Source: F23-B02 sp963620985 (GTDB taxonomy: Bacteria > Bacillota > Clostridia > Oscillospirales > Oscillospiraceae). From it: a DNA stretch of 29,269 bases. The stretch spans positions 1 to 29,269 of the forward strand of contig CAVFCI010000020.1 of NCBI GenBank assembly GCA_963620985.1. The letters run 5' to 3'. Shown here piece after piece: positions 1-7,847 of the stretch. A program made the translations under genes and the position numbers. The notes beneath the pieces were generated by a model that searched no databases, was not told where the DNA came from, and saw only the letters and a program-made list of their open reading frames with translations. The first letter of the stretch is position 1; each line of letters opens with the position of its first letter.

Positions 1-13
1 ACAGGTGCAAGCA

Positions 14-147
14 GTTTTGACAGAGCTGATTTTTGCTCAGGCAAGGCAAAGCCCGCAGGGAATACTGCCGTATTTTCAAGGGCTTTAACGAAGCATGGGT
101 GAAAATCAGCCTGTCAAAACCGGTAGGGTTCAACTCCCGTCAGCTTA
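14..147. repeat. Nested-hairpin intergenic repeat, left copy
   Basis: Outer arms GTTTTGACAG (14-23) and CTGTCAAAAC (111-120) pair perfectly. After one bulged base, GCTGATTTT (25-33) pairs with AAAATCAGC (102-110). Inside are AAAGCCC/GGGCTTT and the apical hairpin AATAC-TGCC-GTATT (61-74). A tail (121-147) with GGGTTCAACTCCC follows. Bases 69-147 recur in inverted orientation at 29191-29269 with one mismatch (base 124). The tail contains the stop codon of the MFS gene. It looks like a MITE-like or REP-like dispersed repeat; no transposase is present. Confidence 0.75.
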
Positions 148-1324
148 TGCGACGGTTGAAAATTACTGCGAGGATAACGCCGATGAGCGTTACGGACATG
201 TTGAAAAGCAGGACGTATCGCGGACCTTCTGTGCCGCCGACGCGGGTTATAAGGCTCGCGGCGTTGAGAACGGCGTAGTTTGCGACAGATGAGGAGATCA
301 TCACTATCGAGGTGATAACGCCGCGGTTCTTGGGAAACATCTCGTTTGCGACCGAGGTCACGAGCTGCAAAACTCCGCCCGCCGCGAAGAAGCCTACGAA
401 GAAGCCTCCGATCAGGCAGACTGCCGGTACCTGAACAAGGAAAACGATGCCGAGGGTTATGAACGCGCAGGCAGGGTATATTATAAGTATCTTGGCGGGC
501 TTTACGCCGCGGCTCAGCAGCGCCGCGTTTATGAACAGGGCGGCGACTATGCCGACGGAGTACCAGGTCTGGATCATGCTGGGGTTTGCCAGCCCGTAGA
601 GCGCGCCGAGCTCCTGATTGCAGTTCATCCAGATCATGAAGGTCGTGGAGCTCGTAAAGCCGAGGGCAACGAGGATCACCGCCGAGGGCGTAAAGTGCAT
701 TTTCTCCTTCTTGCCGGACTCGCTGACGGCAGGCTGCTCACGCGGGGGGAAGGGCAGGAACACGAGGGCGATGCCGTCGATGATGATTATTGCCGCCGCG
801 GCGAGGAACACCGTGTTGAAGGGAAGGCCGCTGCCGTCAACGGCGAGTATCGCAAAGGGCAGCAGAAACTGCGACAGGGATACGGCGAGCTTCGTAAAGA
901 TGTTCGCTATTGTGCCCTTTTCCTTGAATATCTCCATGCAGGAGGGCGTGATGCTCGTATCGAGGAAGGAGTTTCCCATGCCGCTGATGATGGCAAAGGC
1001 GTAGCCCCAATACAGGTTTTTCGTAAATGTGATGCCGGTAAAGAACACGGCGTACAGCGCACAGCCTATCAGCGCCGACAGCCGCCTGCCGAGCTTGTCC
1101 GAAAGCGGTCCCGCGATGGGGAAGGCTATGAGCCGACCAAGGCCGAGCGCCGCGATGACCGCGACAACGGCGGAAATGTCGTACAGGCCGTCCGCTCCCG
1201 GTACAGCGCCCCAGAGGGCAGCGAACTCCTGCTTGTAGTGCCCCATGACCGACGAGGATATGCCGAGCACAAAGTAGGTTATGTACAGCGCAAGGGCTGT
1301 CGGGTAGTAGCGTTTTCGGCTCAT
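140..1324 (-). CDS. MFS transporter (major facilitator superfamily)
   Basis: This is a 394-residue polytopic membrane protein with about twelve hydrophobic segments, the usual MFS length. The loop between helices 2 and 3 reads GPLSDKLGRR, the signature MFS motif (G-x-L-S-D-x-x-G-R-R) at about residues 72-81. A hydrophilic, lysine-rich central loop (about residues 200-212) separates the two six-helix halves. The substrate cannot be read from sequence. The start is chosen because GGAGAG lies 8 bases upstream. The gene is divergent from a LysR regulator with a shared promoter region, which suggests the regulator controls it. Its last codon (AGC) and TGA stop lie inside a dispersed repeat, so the native C-terminus may have been altered slightly by repeat insertion. 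Confidence 0.85.
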   Translation of the reverse strand: MSRKRYYPTALALYITYFVLGISSSVMGHYKQEFAALWGAVPGADGLYDISAVVAVIAALGLGRLIAFPIAGPLSDKLGRRLSALIGCALYAVFFTGITFTKNLYWGYAFAIISGMGNSFLDTSITPSCMEIFKEKGTIANIFTKLAVSLSQFLLPFAILAVDGSGLPFNTVFLAAAAIIIIDGIALVFLPFPPREQPAVSESGKKEKMHFTPSAVILVALGFTSSTTFMIWMNCNQELGALYGLANPSMIQTWYSVGIVAALFINAALLSRGVKPAKILIIYPACAFITLGIVFLVQVPAVCLIGGFFVGFFAAGGVLQLVTSVANEMFPKNRGVITSIVMISSSVANYAVLNAASLITRVGGTEGPRYVLLFNMSVTLIGVILAVIFNRRIS

Positions 1325-1391
1325 CTCATCATCTCTCCTTCACAGTTTATTTTCCGTGCTTCAGCGCTGCTCCGAGCGCTTCGTTGTCTGA

Positions 1392-1420
1392 AGCATAGCA
1401 TGTCGTTCATTATTTAACAA
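1392..1420 (-). promoter_or_regulatory. Promoter for the MFS gene
   Basis: On the minus strand, TTGTTA (1415-1420) and TATGCT (1392-1397) are separated by exactly 17 bases and lie upstream of the MFS start at 1324. This is a good sigma-A-type match with a moderate -10 box. Confidence 0.55.
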
Positions 1421-1436
1421 ATCGTTAAAATAAATA

Positions 1437-1461
1437 AAATGATAGATTTTTTCTATCGTTT
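1437..1461. promoter_or_regulatory. Inverted repeat, candidate LysR operator
   Basis: GATAGA-TTTTT-TCTATC (1441-1457) is a perfect inverted repeat. It extends outward to ten pairs with one wobble (AAAT at 1437-1440, GTTT at 1458-1461). It lies between the divergent MFS and LysR genes, about 40 bases before the LysR start, where LysR-type proteins usually bind. Binding by the adjacent regulator is inference. Confidence 0.5.
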
Positions 1462-1500
1462 GTGTAATAATATATCTGTAGGAAGAGGAGGCGCAGAAAG

Positions 1501-2385
1501 ATGAATCTATCGCATCTGAGATATTTTGTCCGCTTGGCGGAGACGCGGCACTACACCAGAGCCGCGGAGCAGATGTACATATCGCAGCCGAGCCTGAGCC
1601 ATGCGATCGCTCAGCTCGAGCAGGAGCTCGGCGTGCCGCTGTTCGAGAAAAACGGGCGCAATGTTGAGCTCACGCGCTTCGGCGAGGAGTTCCTCAAGCA
1701 GGTGCGCCAGTCGCTGGAGATACTCGACGACAGCATCGACTACCTGCACCGTATCGCTGCCGGAAACGGCGTGGTGCGGCTCGGTCTGCTGCGCACGCTG
1801 GGGGTCGAATACGTCCCGTCGCTCGCGGCGCAGTTCAAGCGCCGGAACGCGGACAAGGATGTGGACTTCACCTTCTTTACCGGCATAACTTCGGATATTA
1901 TGCACAAATTGCAGCGGCATGAATTGGATATTGTGCTGAGCTCCAGAGCGCCGGCGGAGTATAAATTCGAGTCTATCCCCGTCAAGAAGCAGGATCTTGT
2001 CCTCATCGTCCCGCCGGATCACCGCCTTGCCGCACGGCACACGGCGGAGCTGTCGGAGGTGCTGGACGATCCGTTTATCCAGTATTCGCACGGCTCGGGG
2101 CTGCGGCATGTGATAAGCGATATGTTTGAGCAGATAAACGCCGTTCCCAACATCGCCTATGAGATACAGGAGGATCAGGTGATCGCGGGGCTCGTCGCGC
2201 AGGGCTTCGGCGTAGCGGTCGTGCCGTACATGGAAATGCTGCTGCGGCTGAACGTGAAGATACTCCAGATATCGCGCCCCGTCCCGAACCGCATGTTCTA
2301 TCTCGTGACCGATCCGACGATGACGCTGTCTCCGGCAGCGGAGGCATTCAAGAGCTTCGTTCTGTCTCAAAGCGAGAAGCCCTGA
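1501..2385 (+). CDS. LysR-family transcriptional regulator
   Basis: This 294-residue protein has the standard LysR layout. An N-terminal winged helix-turn-helix (about residues 1-60, with AAEQMYISQPSLSHAIAQLE as recognition region) is joined by a linker helix to a periplasmic-binding-like effector domain (about 90-290). GAGGAGG lies about 10 bases before the ATG. It is divergent from an MFS transporter, with an inverted repeat between them. Regulation of that transporter in response to a small ligand is the likely role, by family knowledge and position; the ligand is unknown. Its nearest characterised relatives may be GltC/YybE-like proteins, but that is only an impression from the N-terminus. 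Confidence 0.9.
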   Translation: MNLSHLRYFVRLAETRHYTRAAEQMYISQPSLSHAIAQLEQELGVPLFEKNGRNVELTRFGEEFLKQVRQSLEILDDSIDYLHRIAAGNGVVRLGLLRTLGVEYVPSLAAQFKRRNADKDVDFTFFTGITSDIMHKLQRHELDIVLSSRAPAEYKFESIPVKKQDLVLIVPPDHRLAARHTAELSEVLDDPFIQYSHGSGLRHVISDMFEQINAVPNIAYEIQEDQVIAGLVAQGFGVAVVPYMEMLLRLNVKILQISRPVPNRMFYLVTDPTMTLSPAAEAFKSFVLSQSEKP

Positions 2386-2451
2386 TGTCTATACATAAGC
2401 AAAAACAATGCTTCAATAGTTTTTTTGCATCTTTTTGGAGGCGTTTTGACG

Positions 2452-2633
2452 CACCAAGCCTTCCCCTCAAGCTCCGCAAGGGGAAGGCTTGGTGCGCAGC
2501 AGTTTTTGAGATGCTGCAACAAACATTGCACTGCACTCGCGTTACGCGGCAGTGTTTTTGTTTTGTCGGAAACTTCCGGTCGGGATGCCGCAATATATGT
2601 ATAGGTGCAGACTGAATGCGCCAGCGAAAATAC
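2452..2633 (+). repeat. Solo arm of the composite intergenic repeat (copy D)
   Basis: The stretch 2386-2733 holds no credible gene. At 2452-2494 is a perfect 16-bp stem with an 11-base loop (CACCAAGCCTTCCCCT / AGGGGAAGGCTTGGTG). It is followed by sequence closely matching the inverse of 12167-12320, including GATGCTGCAACAAACATTGC, and by the terminal motif GCGCCAGCGAAAA (2619-2630). It matches one arm of the full elements at 6784-7492 and 12167-12807; the core and second arm are absent. The stem may act as a terminator or RNA-end structure after the upstream LysR gene. Confidence 0.75.
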
Positions 2634-2733
2634 TTTAAGAGGTTTTTACAAAAGGCTGCTTTCGGATTTGATAAACGGGGCATAAGCTAAGAATGTACTC
2701 AGAAATCAAAAGAAAAAGAAAGGAGCTTTTTAA

Positions 2734-3585
2734 ATGAAAAAGCTTATAAGCATTGTCCTCGCGGCGCTGATGGCGCTTTCGCTGTTTGCAGCCTGCGGCA
2801 AGACAAACGACAGCACCGACACGCCCGAAACCACCGACTCCGCCGAAATCAGCGGCACCGTCAGCACCGACGGCTCGACCTCGATGGAAGAGGTCATCAT
2901 GTCTCTGGCAGAGTCGTTCCAGAACGAAAACTCCGGCGTTACCGTAGGCTACAACCCCACCGGCTCGGGCTCCGGCATCACCGCCGTGAGCGAAGGCCGC
3001 TGCGACATCGGCCTTTCCTCCCGCGCACTCAAGGACGACGAGAAGGCAGCCGGTCTTAAAGAGACCGTCCTCGCGCTCGACGGCATCGCCATCATCGTAA
3101 ACCCCGAAAACAAGGTCACCGACCTCACGCTTGAGCAGCTCGCAAAGATCTACACCGGCGAGATCACCAACTGGAAGGATGTCGGCGGCGACGACGCAGA
3201 GATCGTCCTCATAGGCCGCGAGGCAGGAAGCGGCACACGCGACGGCTTCGAGAGCATCACCGGCACGGCAGACAGCTGCAAGTACCGTCAGGAGCTCACC
3301 TCCACCGGCGACGTTATCACCACCGTTGCAGGCAACCCCAACGCCATCGGCTACGCATCCCTGGCCTCCGTCAAGGACACCGTCAAGGCGCTCTCCGTCG
3401 GCGGTGTGGCACCCTCCGAAGCTACCGTGTCCGACGGCAGCTACGAGGTACAGCGCCCCTTCGTCCTCGTCACCAAGGACGGCACCGAGCTCTCCGCAGC
3501 GGCGCAGGCCTTCTTCGACTACGCAACCAGCAAGGACGCAGCTGAGGTCATCACCGCAGCAGGCGCAGTCCCCATAGCAAAGTAA
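2734..3585 (+). CDS. pstS: Phosphate ABC transporter substrate-binding lipoprotein PstS
   Basis: PstS captures inorganic phosphate outside the membrane and delivers it to the PstCA permease. The 283-residue product begins with a lipoprotein signal (KK, hydrophobic run, LFAAC) whose Cys at about residue 21 would be lipidated and anchored. After a Thr/Ser/Asp-rich linker comes the binding fold with phosphate-contacting motifs DGSTSMEEV (about 46-54), NPTGSGSGI (about 74-82) and REAGSGTRDGFE (about 164-175). A strong site (AAAGGAG) precedes the ATG. It is the first gene of a five-gene pst-phoU operon and is separated from pstC by a stable hairpin, a common arrangement for making the binding protein in excess. 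No clear Pho box was recognised upstream. Very codon-biased toward C-ending codons, as in highly expressed genes. Confidence 0.96.
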   Translation: MKKLISIVLAALMALSLFAACGKTNDSTDTPETTDSAEISGTVSTDGSTSMEEVIMSLAESFQNENSGVTVGYNPTGSGSGITAVSEGRCDIGLSSRALKDDEKAAGLKETVLALDGIAIIVNPENKVTDLTLEQLAKIYTGEITNWKDVGGDDAEIVLIGREAGSGTRDGFESITGTADSCKYRQELTSTGDVITTVAGNPNAIGYASLASVKDTVKALSVGGVAPSEATVSDGSYEVQRPFVLVTKDGTELSAAAQAFFDYATSKDAAEVITAAGAVPIAK

Positions 3586-3605
3586 GCAAAACAGACAAAT
3601 TAAAC

Positions 3606-3627
3606 GGCGGTCTCTCCGGAGACCGCC
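3606..3627 (+). promoter_or_regulatory. pstS-pstC intergenic hairpin
   Basis: GGCGGTCTC-TCCG-GAGACCGCC is a perfect 9-bp stem with a 4-base loop, 20 bases after the pstS stop and 12 bases before pstC. No T-run follows, so it is more likely an RNA-stabilising or attenuating structure than a full terminator. Confidence 0.65.
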
Positions 3628-3639
3628 ATATTAGAATTT

Positions 3640-4527
3640 ATGAAGACGAAAACAAAAAAGAAAATAAAAAATCTGATAGAAATAATCGTCCACGCCGTGT
3701 TCCTCATCCTCGGACTCGTGACGGTGGCTGCGGTGCTGATGATAACGGTCTACCTCATCGTCTCCGGCATACCGGCCATACGCGAGATCGGGCTCGGAGA
3801 CTTCCTGTTCGGGAAAAAATGGGCCTCGACCGCCGCCGAGCCGAGCTACGGAATCCTGCCCTTTATCCTCACGAGCATTTACGGCACGGCGGGCGCTATC
3901 TGCCTCGGCGTTCCGGTGGGCTTCATGGCCTCGGTGTATCTGGCAAAAATGGCGCGTCCCCGCGTGCGTGCGGTCGTCGTCGAGGCGGTGTCGCTGCTGG
4001 CGGGCATCCCCTCGGTCGTGTACGGCCTTGTGGGCATGATGGTGCTCGTACCCGGCATACGCAAGCTCTTTAACGTACCCGACGGCGCGAGCCTGCTTGC
4101 CGCAATAATCGTGCTTGCGATCATGATCCTGCCGTCTATAATCAAGGTCTCGATGACCTCGCTGGAGGCAGTTCCCAAGGAGTACGAGGACGCATCCCTC
4201 GCCCTCGGCGCAACGCCGACGGAGACCTACTTCCGCGTCTCCGTTCCGGCTGCAAAGAGCGGCATTGCGGCGGCGGTCGTGCTCGGCGTGGGCAGAGCGA
4301 TAGGCGAGGCGATGGCCGTCATGATGGTGTCCGGCAACGCGGCGAACATGCCGGAACTTTTCCAGAGCGTAAGGTTTCTGACCACCGCGGTCGCAAGCGA
4401 GATGGGCTATTCCTCGGGACTCCAGCGTCAGGCGCTTTTCTCCATCGCGCTGGTGCTGTTCCTGTTTATCATGCTCATAAACGCGACGCTCAATTTCCTT
4501 TTGAAGAGGGATAAGTCGAATGGATAA
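3640..4527 (+). CDS. pstC: Phosphate ABC transporter permease PstC
   Basis: PstC is one of the two membrane subunits that form the phosphate channel with PstA. The 295-residue protein has a basic N-terminus, about six hydrophobic segments, and the binding-protein-dependent permease (EAA) loop around residues 178-205 (EAVPKEYEDASLALGATPTE), which contacts PstB. The pattern AGIPSVVYGLVGMMVL (about 120-135) is typical of PstC/PstA. It overlaps pstA by 8 bases, so the two are translationally coupled. The start is odd: no Shine-Dalgarno sequence lies at normal distance. The only GGAG (3618-3621) is inside the upstream hairpin, 18 bases before the ATG, so translation may be weak or structure-dependent. 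Confidence 0.95.
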   Translation: MKTKTKKKIKNLIEIIVHAVFLILGLVTVAAVLMITVYLIVSGIPAIREIGLGDFLFGKKWASTAAEPSYGILPFILTSIYGTAGAICLGVPVGFMASVYLAKMARPRVRAVVVEAVSLLAGIPSVVYGLVGMMVLVPGIRKLFNVPDGASLLAAIIVLAIMILPSIIKVSMTSLEAVPKEYEDASLALGATPTETYFRVSVPAAKSGIAAAVVLGVGRAIGEAMAVMMVSGNAANMPELFQSVRFLTTAVASEMGYSSGLQRQALFSIALVLFLFIMLINATLNFLLKRDKSNG

Positions 4528-5386
4528 GAAAAACGTAAAGGCAAAGCGCAGAGCCTACGGGATAGTTATGCGCTCTCTTGCCGGACTGTGTGCCCTTTTG
4601 ACCTCGGCGCTGGTGCTGTTTTTGATAGCCTATGTGCTCATAAGAGGCATACCGAATATATCGTGGGAGTTTCTCTCCACCAAGCCGAGCTACCTTAACG
4701 GTACGATCGGCATACTGCCGGATATACTCAACACGCTGTACATAGTCCTCGGCACGCTCGTGTGGGTGCTGCCGCTGGGCGTGGGCGCGGCGATATACCT
4801 CACGGAGTATGCGAAAAATCATCGCATCGTCGCCGCGATAGAATACGCCGCCGAAACGCTTTCGGGTATTCCGAGCATCATCTACGGTCTTGTCGGCATG
4901 CTGTTCTTCTGCGAATTTCTCGGCTACCAGACCTCGCTTCGCGCAGGCGCAATGACGCTTGTCATCATGAACCTGCCGACGGTCATGCGCACGACTCAGG
5001 AGAGCCTCAAGACCGTTCCGCAGAGCCTGCGCGAGGGCGCGTTCGGCCTCGGAGCGGGCAAGTGGCGCGTCATACGCACAGTCGTTTTCCCCGGCTGCAT
5101 CGACGGCGTTATAACCGGCTGCATCCTCGCCGTTGGACGCATCCTCGGCGAGTCGGCGGCGCTGCTGTTCACGGCGGGCTTTGCGCATAATATCTACAGT
5201 CTGTTCCCCGACGGTCTGTCGCACGCGGGCGCGACTCTCACGGTCGCACTTTACGTCTACGCCAAGGAACGGGGCGAGTTCGGCATAGCCTTTGCCATCG
5301 CCGCCATACTCATGGCGCTGACGGTCATCATCAACCTTGCCGCGACGCTTATCGGCAAACATTATCAGAAGAGGAGAAGCATATGA
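4520..5386 (+). CDS. pstA: Phosphate ABC transporter permease PstA
   Basis: This is the second channel subunit of the Pst importer, 288 residues with about six membrane segments. It carries the family pattern LSGIPSIIYGLVGMLFF (about 113-129) and the EAA coupling loop around 168-190 (KTVPQSLREGAFGLGAGKWR). It overlaps pstC by 8 bases and pstB by 4 bases (ATGA), so translation of the three is coupled. GAGGG lies shortly before the ATG. PstA and PstC here share segment patterns as expected for paralogous halves. Confidence 0.95.
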   Translation: MDKKNVKAKRRAYGIVMRSLAGLCALLTSALVLFLIAYVLIRGIPNISWEFLSTKPSYLNGTIGILPDILNTLYIVLGTLVWVLPLGVGAAIYLTEYAKNHRIVAAIEYAAETLSGIPSIIYGLVGMLFFCEFLGYQTSLRAGAMTLVIMNLPTVMRTTQESLKTVPQSLREGAFGLGAGKWRVIRTVVFPGCIDGVITGCILAVGRILGESAALLFTAGFAHNIYSLFPDGLSHAGATLTVALYVYAKERGEFGIAFAIAAILMALTVIINLAATLIGKHYQKRRSI

Positions 5387-6135
5387 GCATCATAAGCGTA
5401 AACGACCTGTGCCTGTGGTACGGGCAGACGCAGGCGCTTAAAAATATAAGCATGGAGATACCCGAAAGGAGCATAACGGCGCTCATCGGACCCTCCGGCT
5501 GCGGCAAATCGACGTTTTTAAAGACGCTCGACCGCATGAACGACCTCGTGCCCGGTGTGAAGATCACGGGCGAGGTGAAGTATAAGGATCAGAATATCTA
5601 CGCTGCGGGCACGGATGTGAACGAGCTGCGGCGCTGCGTGGGCATGGTCTTCCAGAAGCCCAACCCCTTCCCTATGAGCATTTACGACAACGTCGCCTAC
5701 GGTCCGCGCACCCACGGCATACGCAAAAAGGCAGAGCTCGACGCGATAGTCGAGCGCTCGCTGCGGGGCGCTGCCATCTGGGACGAGGTAAAGGACAGGC
5801 TGAAGACCTCCGCCCTCGGTCTCTCCGGCGGCCAGCAGCAGCGCCTGTGCATAGCCCGCGCCCTCGCCGTCGAGCCGGATGTGCTGCTCATGGATGAGCC
5901 GACGAGCGCGCTCGACCCGATATCGACCTCGAAGATAGAGGAGCTTGCAACGGAGCTGAAGAAGAACTACACCATCGTCATCGTGACGCACAACATGCAG
6001 CAGGCGCTGCGCATTTCCGACAGCACCGCGTTTTTCCTGCTCGGCGAGCTCGTGGAATACGACAGCACCGAAAGGCTGTTCTCCGTGCCGTCGGATAAGC
6101 GCACCGAGGACTATATAACAGGGAGGTTCGGCTGA
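5383..6135 (+). CDS. pstB: Phosphate ABC transporter ATP-binding protein PstB
   Basis: This 250-residue ATPase powers phosphate import. All ABC motifs are intact: Walker A GPSGCGKST (36-44), Q-loop FQKPNPFPMSIYDNV (about 90-104, the form typical of PstB), signature LSGGQQQR (147-154), Walker B VLLMDEP (167-173) and switch His in VTHNM (about 203). The start overlaps the pstA stop by 4 bases and its own stop overlaps phoU by one base. Length and motifs match the family (about 250 residues). Confidence 0.97.
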   Translation: MSIISVNDLCLWYGQTQALKNISMEIPERSITALIGPSGCGKSTFLKTLDRMNDLVPGVKITGEVKYKDQNIYAAGTDVNELRRCVGMVFQKPNPFPMSIYDNVAYGPRTHGIRKKAELDAIVERSLRGAAIWDEVKDRLKTSALGLSGGQQQRLCIARALAVEPDVLLMDEPTSALDPISTSKIEELATELKKNYTIVIVTHNMQQALRISDSTAFFLLGELVEYDSTERLFSVPSDKRTEDYITGRFG

Positions 6136-6782
6136 TGAGAAGCAAATTCGATGCCCAGCTCAAGGAGCTCGGCGAAAAGCTCACGCTCATGGGAGCGATG
6201 TGCGAGGAGGCGATAGCAAACTCGGCAAAGGCGCTGCTGTCCGGCGACTGCGAGCTTGCAAAAAGGCTCGCGCCGCTCGACCTCGAAATAGACCAGTACG
6301 AGCGCGATATCGAGGCGCTGTGCCTGCGGCTTTTGTTGCAGCAGCAGCCGGTCGCCCGCGACCTGCGGCAGATATCCGCTGCGCTTAAAATGATAACCGA
6401 CCTTGAGCGCATCGGCGATCAGGCCACGGATATCGCCGAGATAATCCCGCATCTGGACGGCAGGACCGGCAGCGAGTGTCAGGCCATGCGCCCCATGGCC
6501 GAGGCCGCCATCGGCATGGTCACCGACAGCATCGAGGCGTACAACAGGCGCGATATAGCCCTTGCCAAAAGCGTCATTGAGCACGACGACGTTGTGGACG
6601 ACTGCTTCCTGAGCGTCAAGACCGCGCTTATCGACATGATCCGCAACGAGCACGGCGACGCGGAGTACGCCCTCGACCTTCTCATGATCGCAAAGTACTT
6701 CGAGCGCATCGGCGACCACGCAACGAATGTCGCCGAGTGGGTCGAGTTCTCCGTCACCGGCGTACACAAATCGTATTTTTAG
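6135..6782 (+). CDS. phoU: Phosphate signalling complex protein PhoU
   Basis: PhoU is a peripheral helical protein that links the state of the Pst importer to phosphate signalling and restrains uptake. The 215-residue product has two tandem three-helix PhoU repeats. Each carries the metal-binding pattern around ERIGDQATDIAE (about residues 95-106) and ERIGDHATNVAEWV (about 190-203). It starts on the last base of the pstB stop (TGATG). No PhoR/PhoB-type two-component genes are in the window. A dispersed repeat begins one or two bases after its TAG stop, so any native terminator has been replaced or displaced. Confidence 0.95.
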   Translation: MRSKFDAQLKELGEKLTLMGAMCEEAIANSAKALLSGDCELAKRLAPLDLEIDQYERDIEALCLRLLLQQQPVARDLRQISAALKMITDLERIGDQATDIAEIIPHLDGRTGSECQAMRPMAEAAIGMVTDSIEAYNRRDIALAKSVIEHDDVVDDCFLSVKTALIDMIRNEHGDAEYALDLLMIAKYFERIGDHATNVAEWVEFSVTGVHKSYF

Positions 6783-6783
6783 G

Positions 6784-7492
6784 TTTTTTCACTGGCGCTT
6801 TGACGCACTTACCTATACGCATATTACAGGTGCACGGTGTCGAAGCGCTGGAATAAACCGTAACGTTTCGCTCTTTTTTACTGGCGCATTCAGTCTGCAC
6901 CTATACGCATACTGCGGTGTCCCGACCGGAAACAATGGAATAAACCGTAACGTTTCGCCTCCCGCGAGCGCGGCGCAATGTTGTTGCAGCATCTCAAAAA
7001 CTGCTCCGCACCATGCCTTCCCCTTACGATTCGAGGGGAAGGTGTCAGCCGTAAGGCTGACGAATGAGGTGTTATGAAATCGCGGCGTTAGCCGCATCCT
7101 TATTATGGGATCCGTGTGGCGGCTTTTGACGCGGCTAAAATCAACGCTTTATTTTAAATTTTCCGCCGCTTCGGAACTAAAACTTAATATCAAACGCAAA
7201 ACGAGAGCGCAGACCTTAAAATCTGTGCTCTCGTTTTTTCTGCCGATTAAACTATTGTGTTTCAGATAAATTTGTGTTTGCCTGACGGCAAATAATTTGA
7301 TAAACACCTCATCCGTCGGCTATCGCCGACACCTTCCCCTCGTAGTAAGGGGAAGGCAGGGTGCGCCGATTTCAGTGCGGGCAAAGTTTGCACCGCACTT
7401 GCGGGACGCGAAACGCTACGGTTTATGCCAATATTTCCGGTCGGGACACCGCAATACATGTATCCGTAGCTGCGTCAATGCGCCATTAAAAC
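6784..7492. repeat. Composite inverted-arm intergenic repeat, full copy A
   Basis: The 709-base gap between phoU and the next gene is almost entirely repeat. A left arm (6874-7073, minus-strand orientation) and a right arm (7303-7492, plus-strand orientation) flank a core (7074-7302). Arms share CACCTCATCCGTC, the CCTTCCCCT...AGGGGAAGG hairpin, GTTTCCGGTCGGGACACCGCA-like sequence and the end motif GCGCCA(G/T)T(G/A)AAAA. A partial extra left end (6784-6873) repeats the same outer sequence in tandem. The core matches 12371-12600 closely over its whole length. No coding potential or transposase is seen. Confidence 0.8.
7201..7239 (+). terminator. Terminator inside the repeat core (copy A)
   Basis: ACGAGAGC pairs with GCTCTCGT, with a further weak GCAGA/TCTGT helix inside, and a run of six T follows. 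It could end transcripts from phoU. The flanking A-run may make it work for the convergent gene as well. Confidence 0.7.
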
Positions 7493-7809
7493 TACTTGAT
7501 GGAGGCGCGGGCGTTATCGAGGGTGATAACGATGCCGTTTTTGGCGGCGACCTCATTGACCTGAGCGATGAGCTTGGAAGCGTAGACGTTCAGGAACTTG
7601 ACCGTGAGCGCCTCCTTCTGCTTGGGCGTCATTGCGGCGAGGATGCCCTTGACGACCTTCTTGGAAAACGCCGGCGACGCGCCGACGCACTTTCGAATGA
7701 GGGGATTGACTCCTTCGCTCTCGGACAGGATCTTTATCAAATCGGGCAGGAACGTATCAAGCGTTTCGGTATAGTCAAACTCGCTGACCTGCATTGTTAA
7801 TTCGATCAT
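7492..7809 (-). CDS. Small conserved-looking protein of unknown function (105 aa)
   Basis: I do not recognise this 105-residue soluble protein. It is predicted mostly helical, with no signal peptide or membrane segment, and contains FLPDLIKILSESEGVNPLI (about 20-38) and a Lys-rich middle (KKVVKGILAAMTPKQKEALTVKF). Reality as a gene is well supported: AAAGGAGG lies 6 bases before the ATG and there is an excellent promoter (TTGCTA, 17 bases, TATAAT). An alternative start is Met6. Its TAG stop directly touches the end of a dispersed repeat. It is convergent with phoU and divergent from the tRNA operon; neither neighbour suggests a role. Confidence 0.75.
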   Translation of the reverse strand: MIELTMQVSEFDYTETLDTFLPDLIKILSESEGVNPLIRKCVGASPAFSKKVVKGILAAMTPKQKEALTVKFLNVYASKLIAQVNEVAAKNGIVITLDNARASIK

Positions 7810-7847
7810 TGTAAACCTCCTTTGGCAGACTTATATATAACAGGAGC

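Noticed and set aside
121..147. A tmRNA (ssrA) gene end
   Set aside because: The T-arm-like motif is suggestive, but the tag-coding domain and pseudoknots are absent and the sequence after CAGCTTA differs between the two copies.
2634..2733. A Pho box before pstS
   Set aside because: I could not find two clear direct repeats of the expected type; several weak -35/-10 combinations exist but none is convincing.
6727..7459. Short open frames inside copy A of the composite repeat
   Set aside because: They are repeat sequence translated in several frames (for example HAFPLR, GVPTGN), without ribosome sites; the same peptides would appear at every copy.
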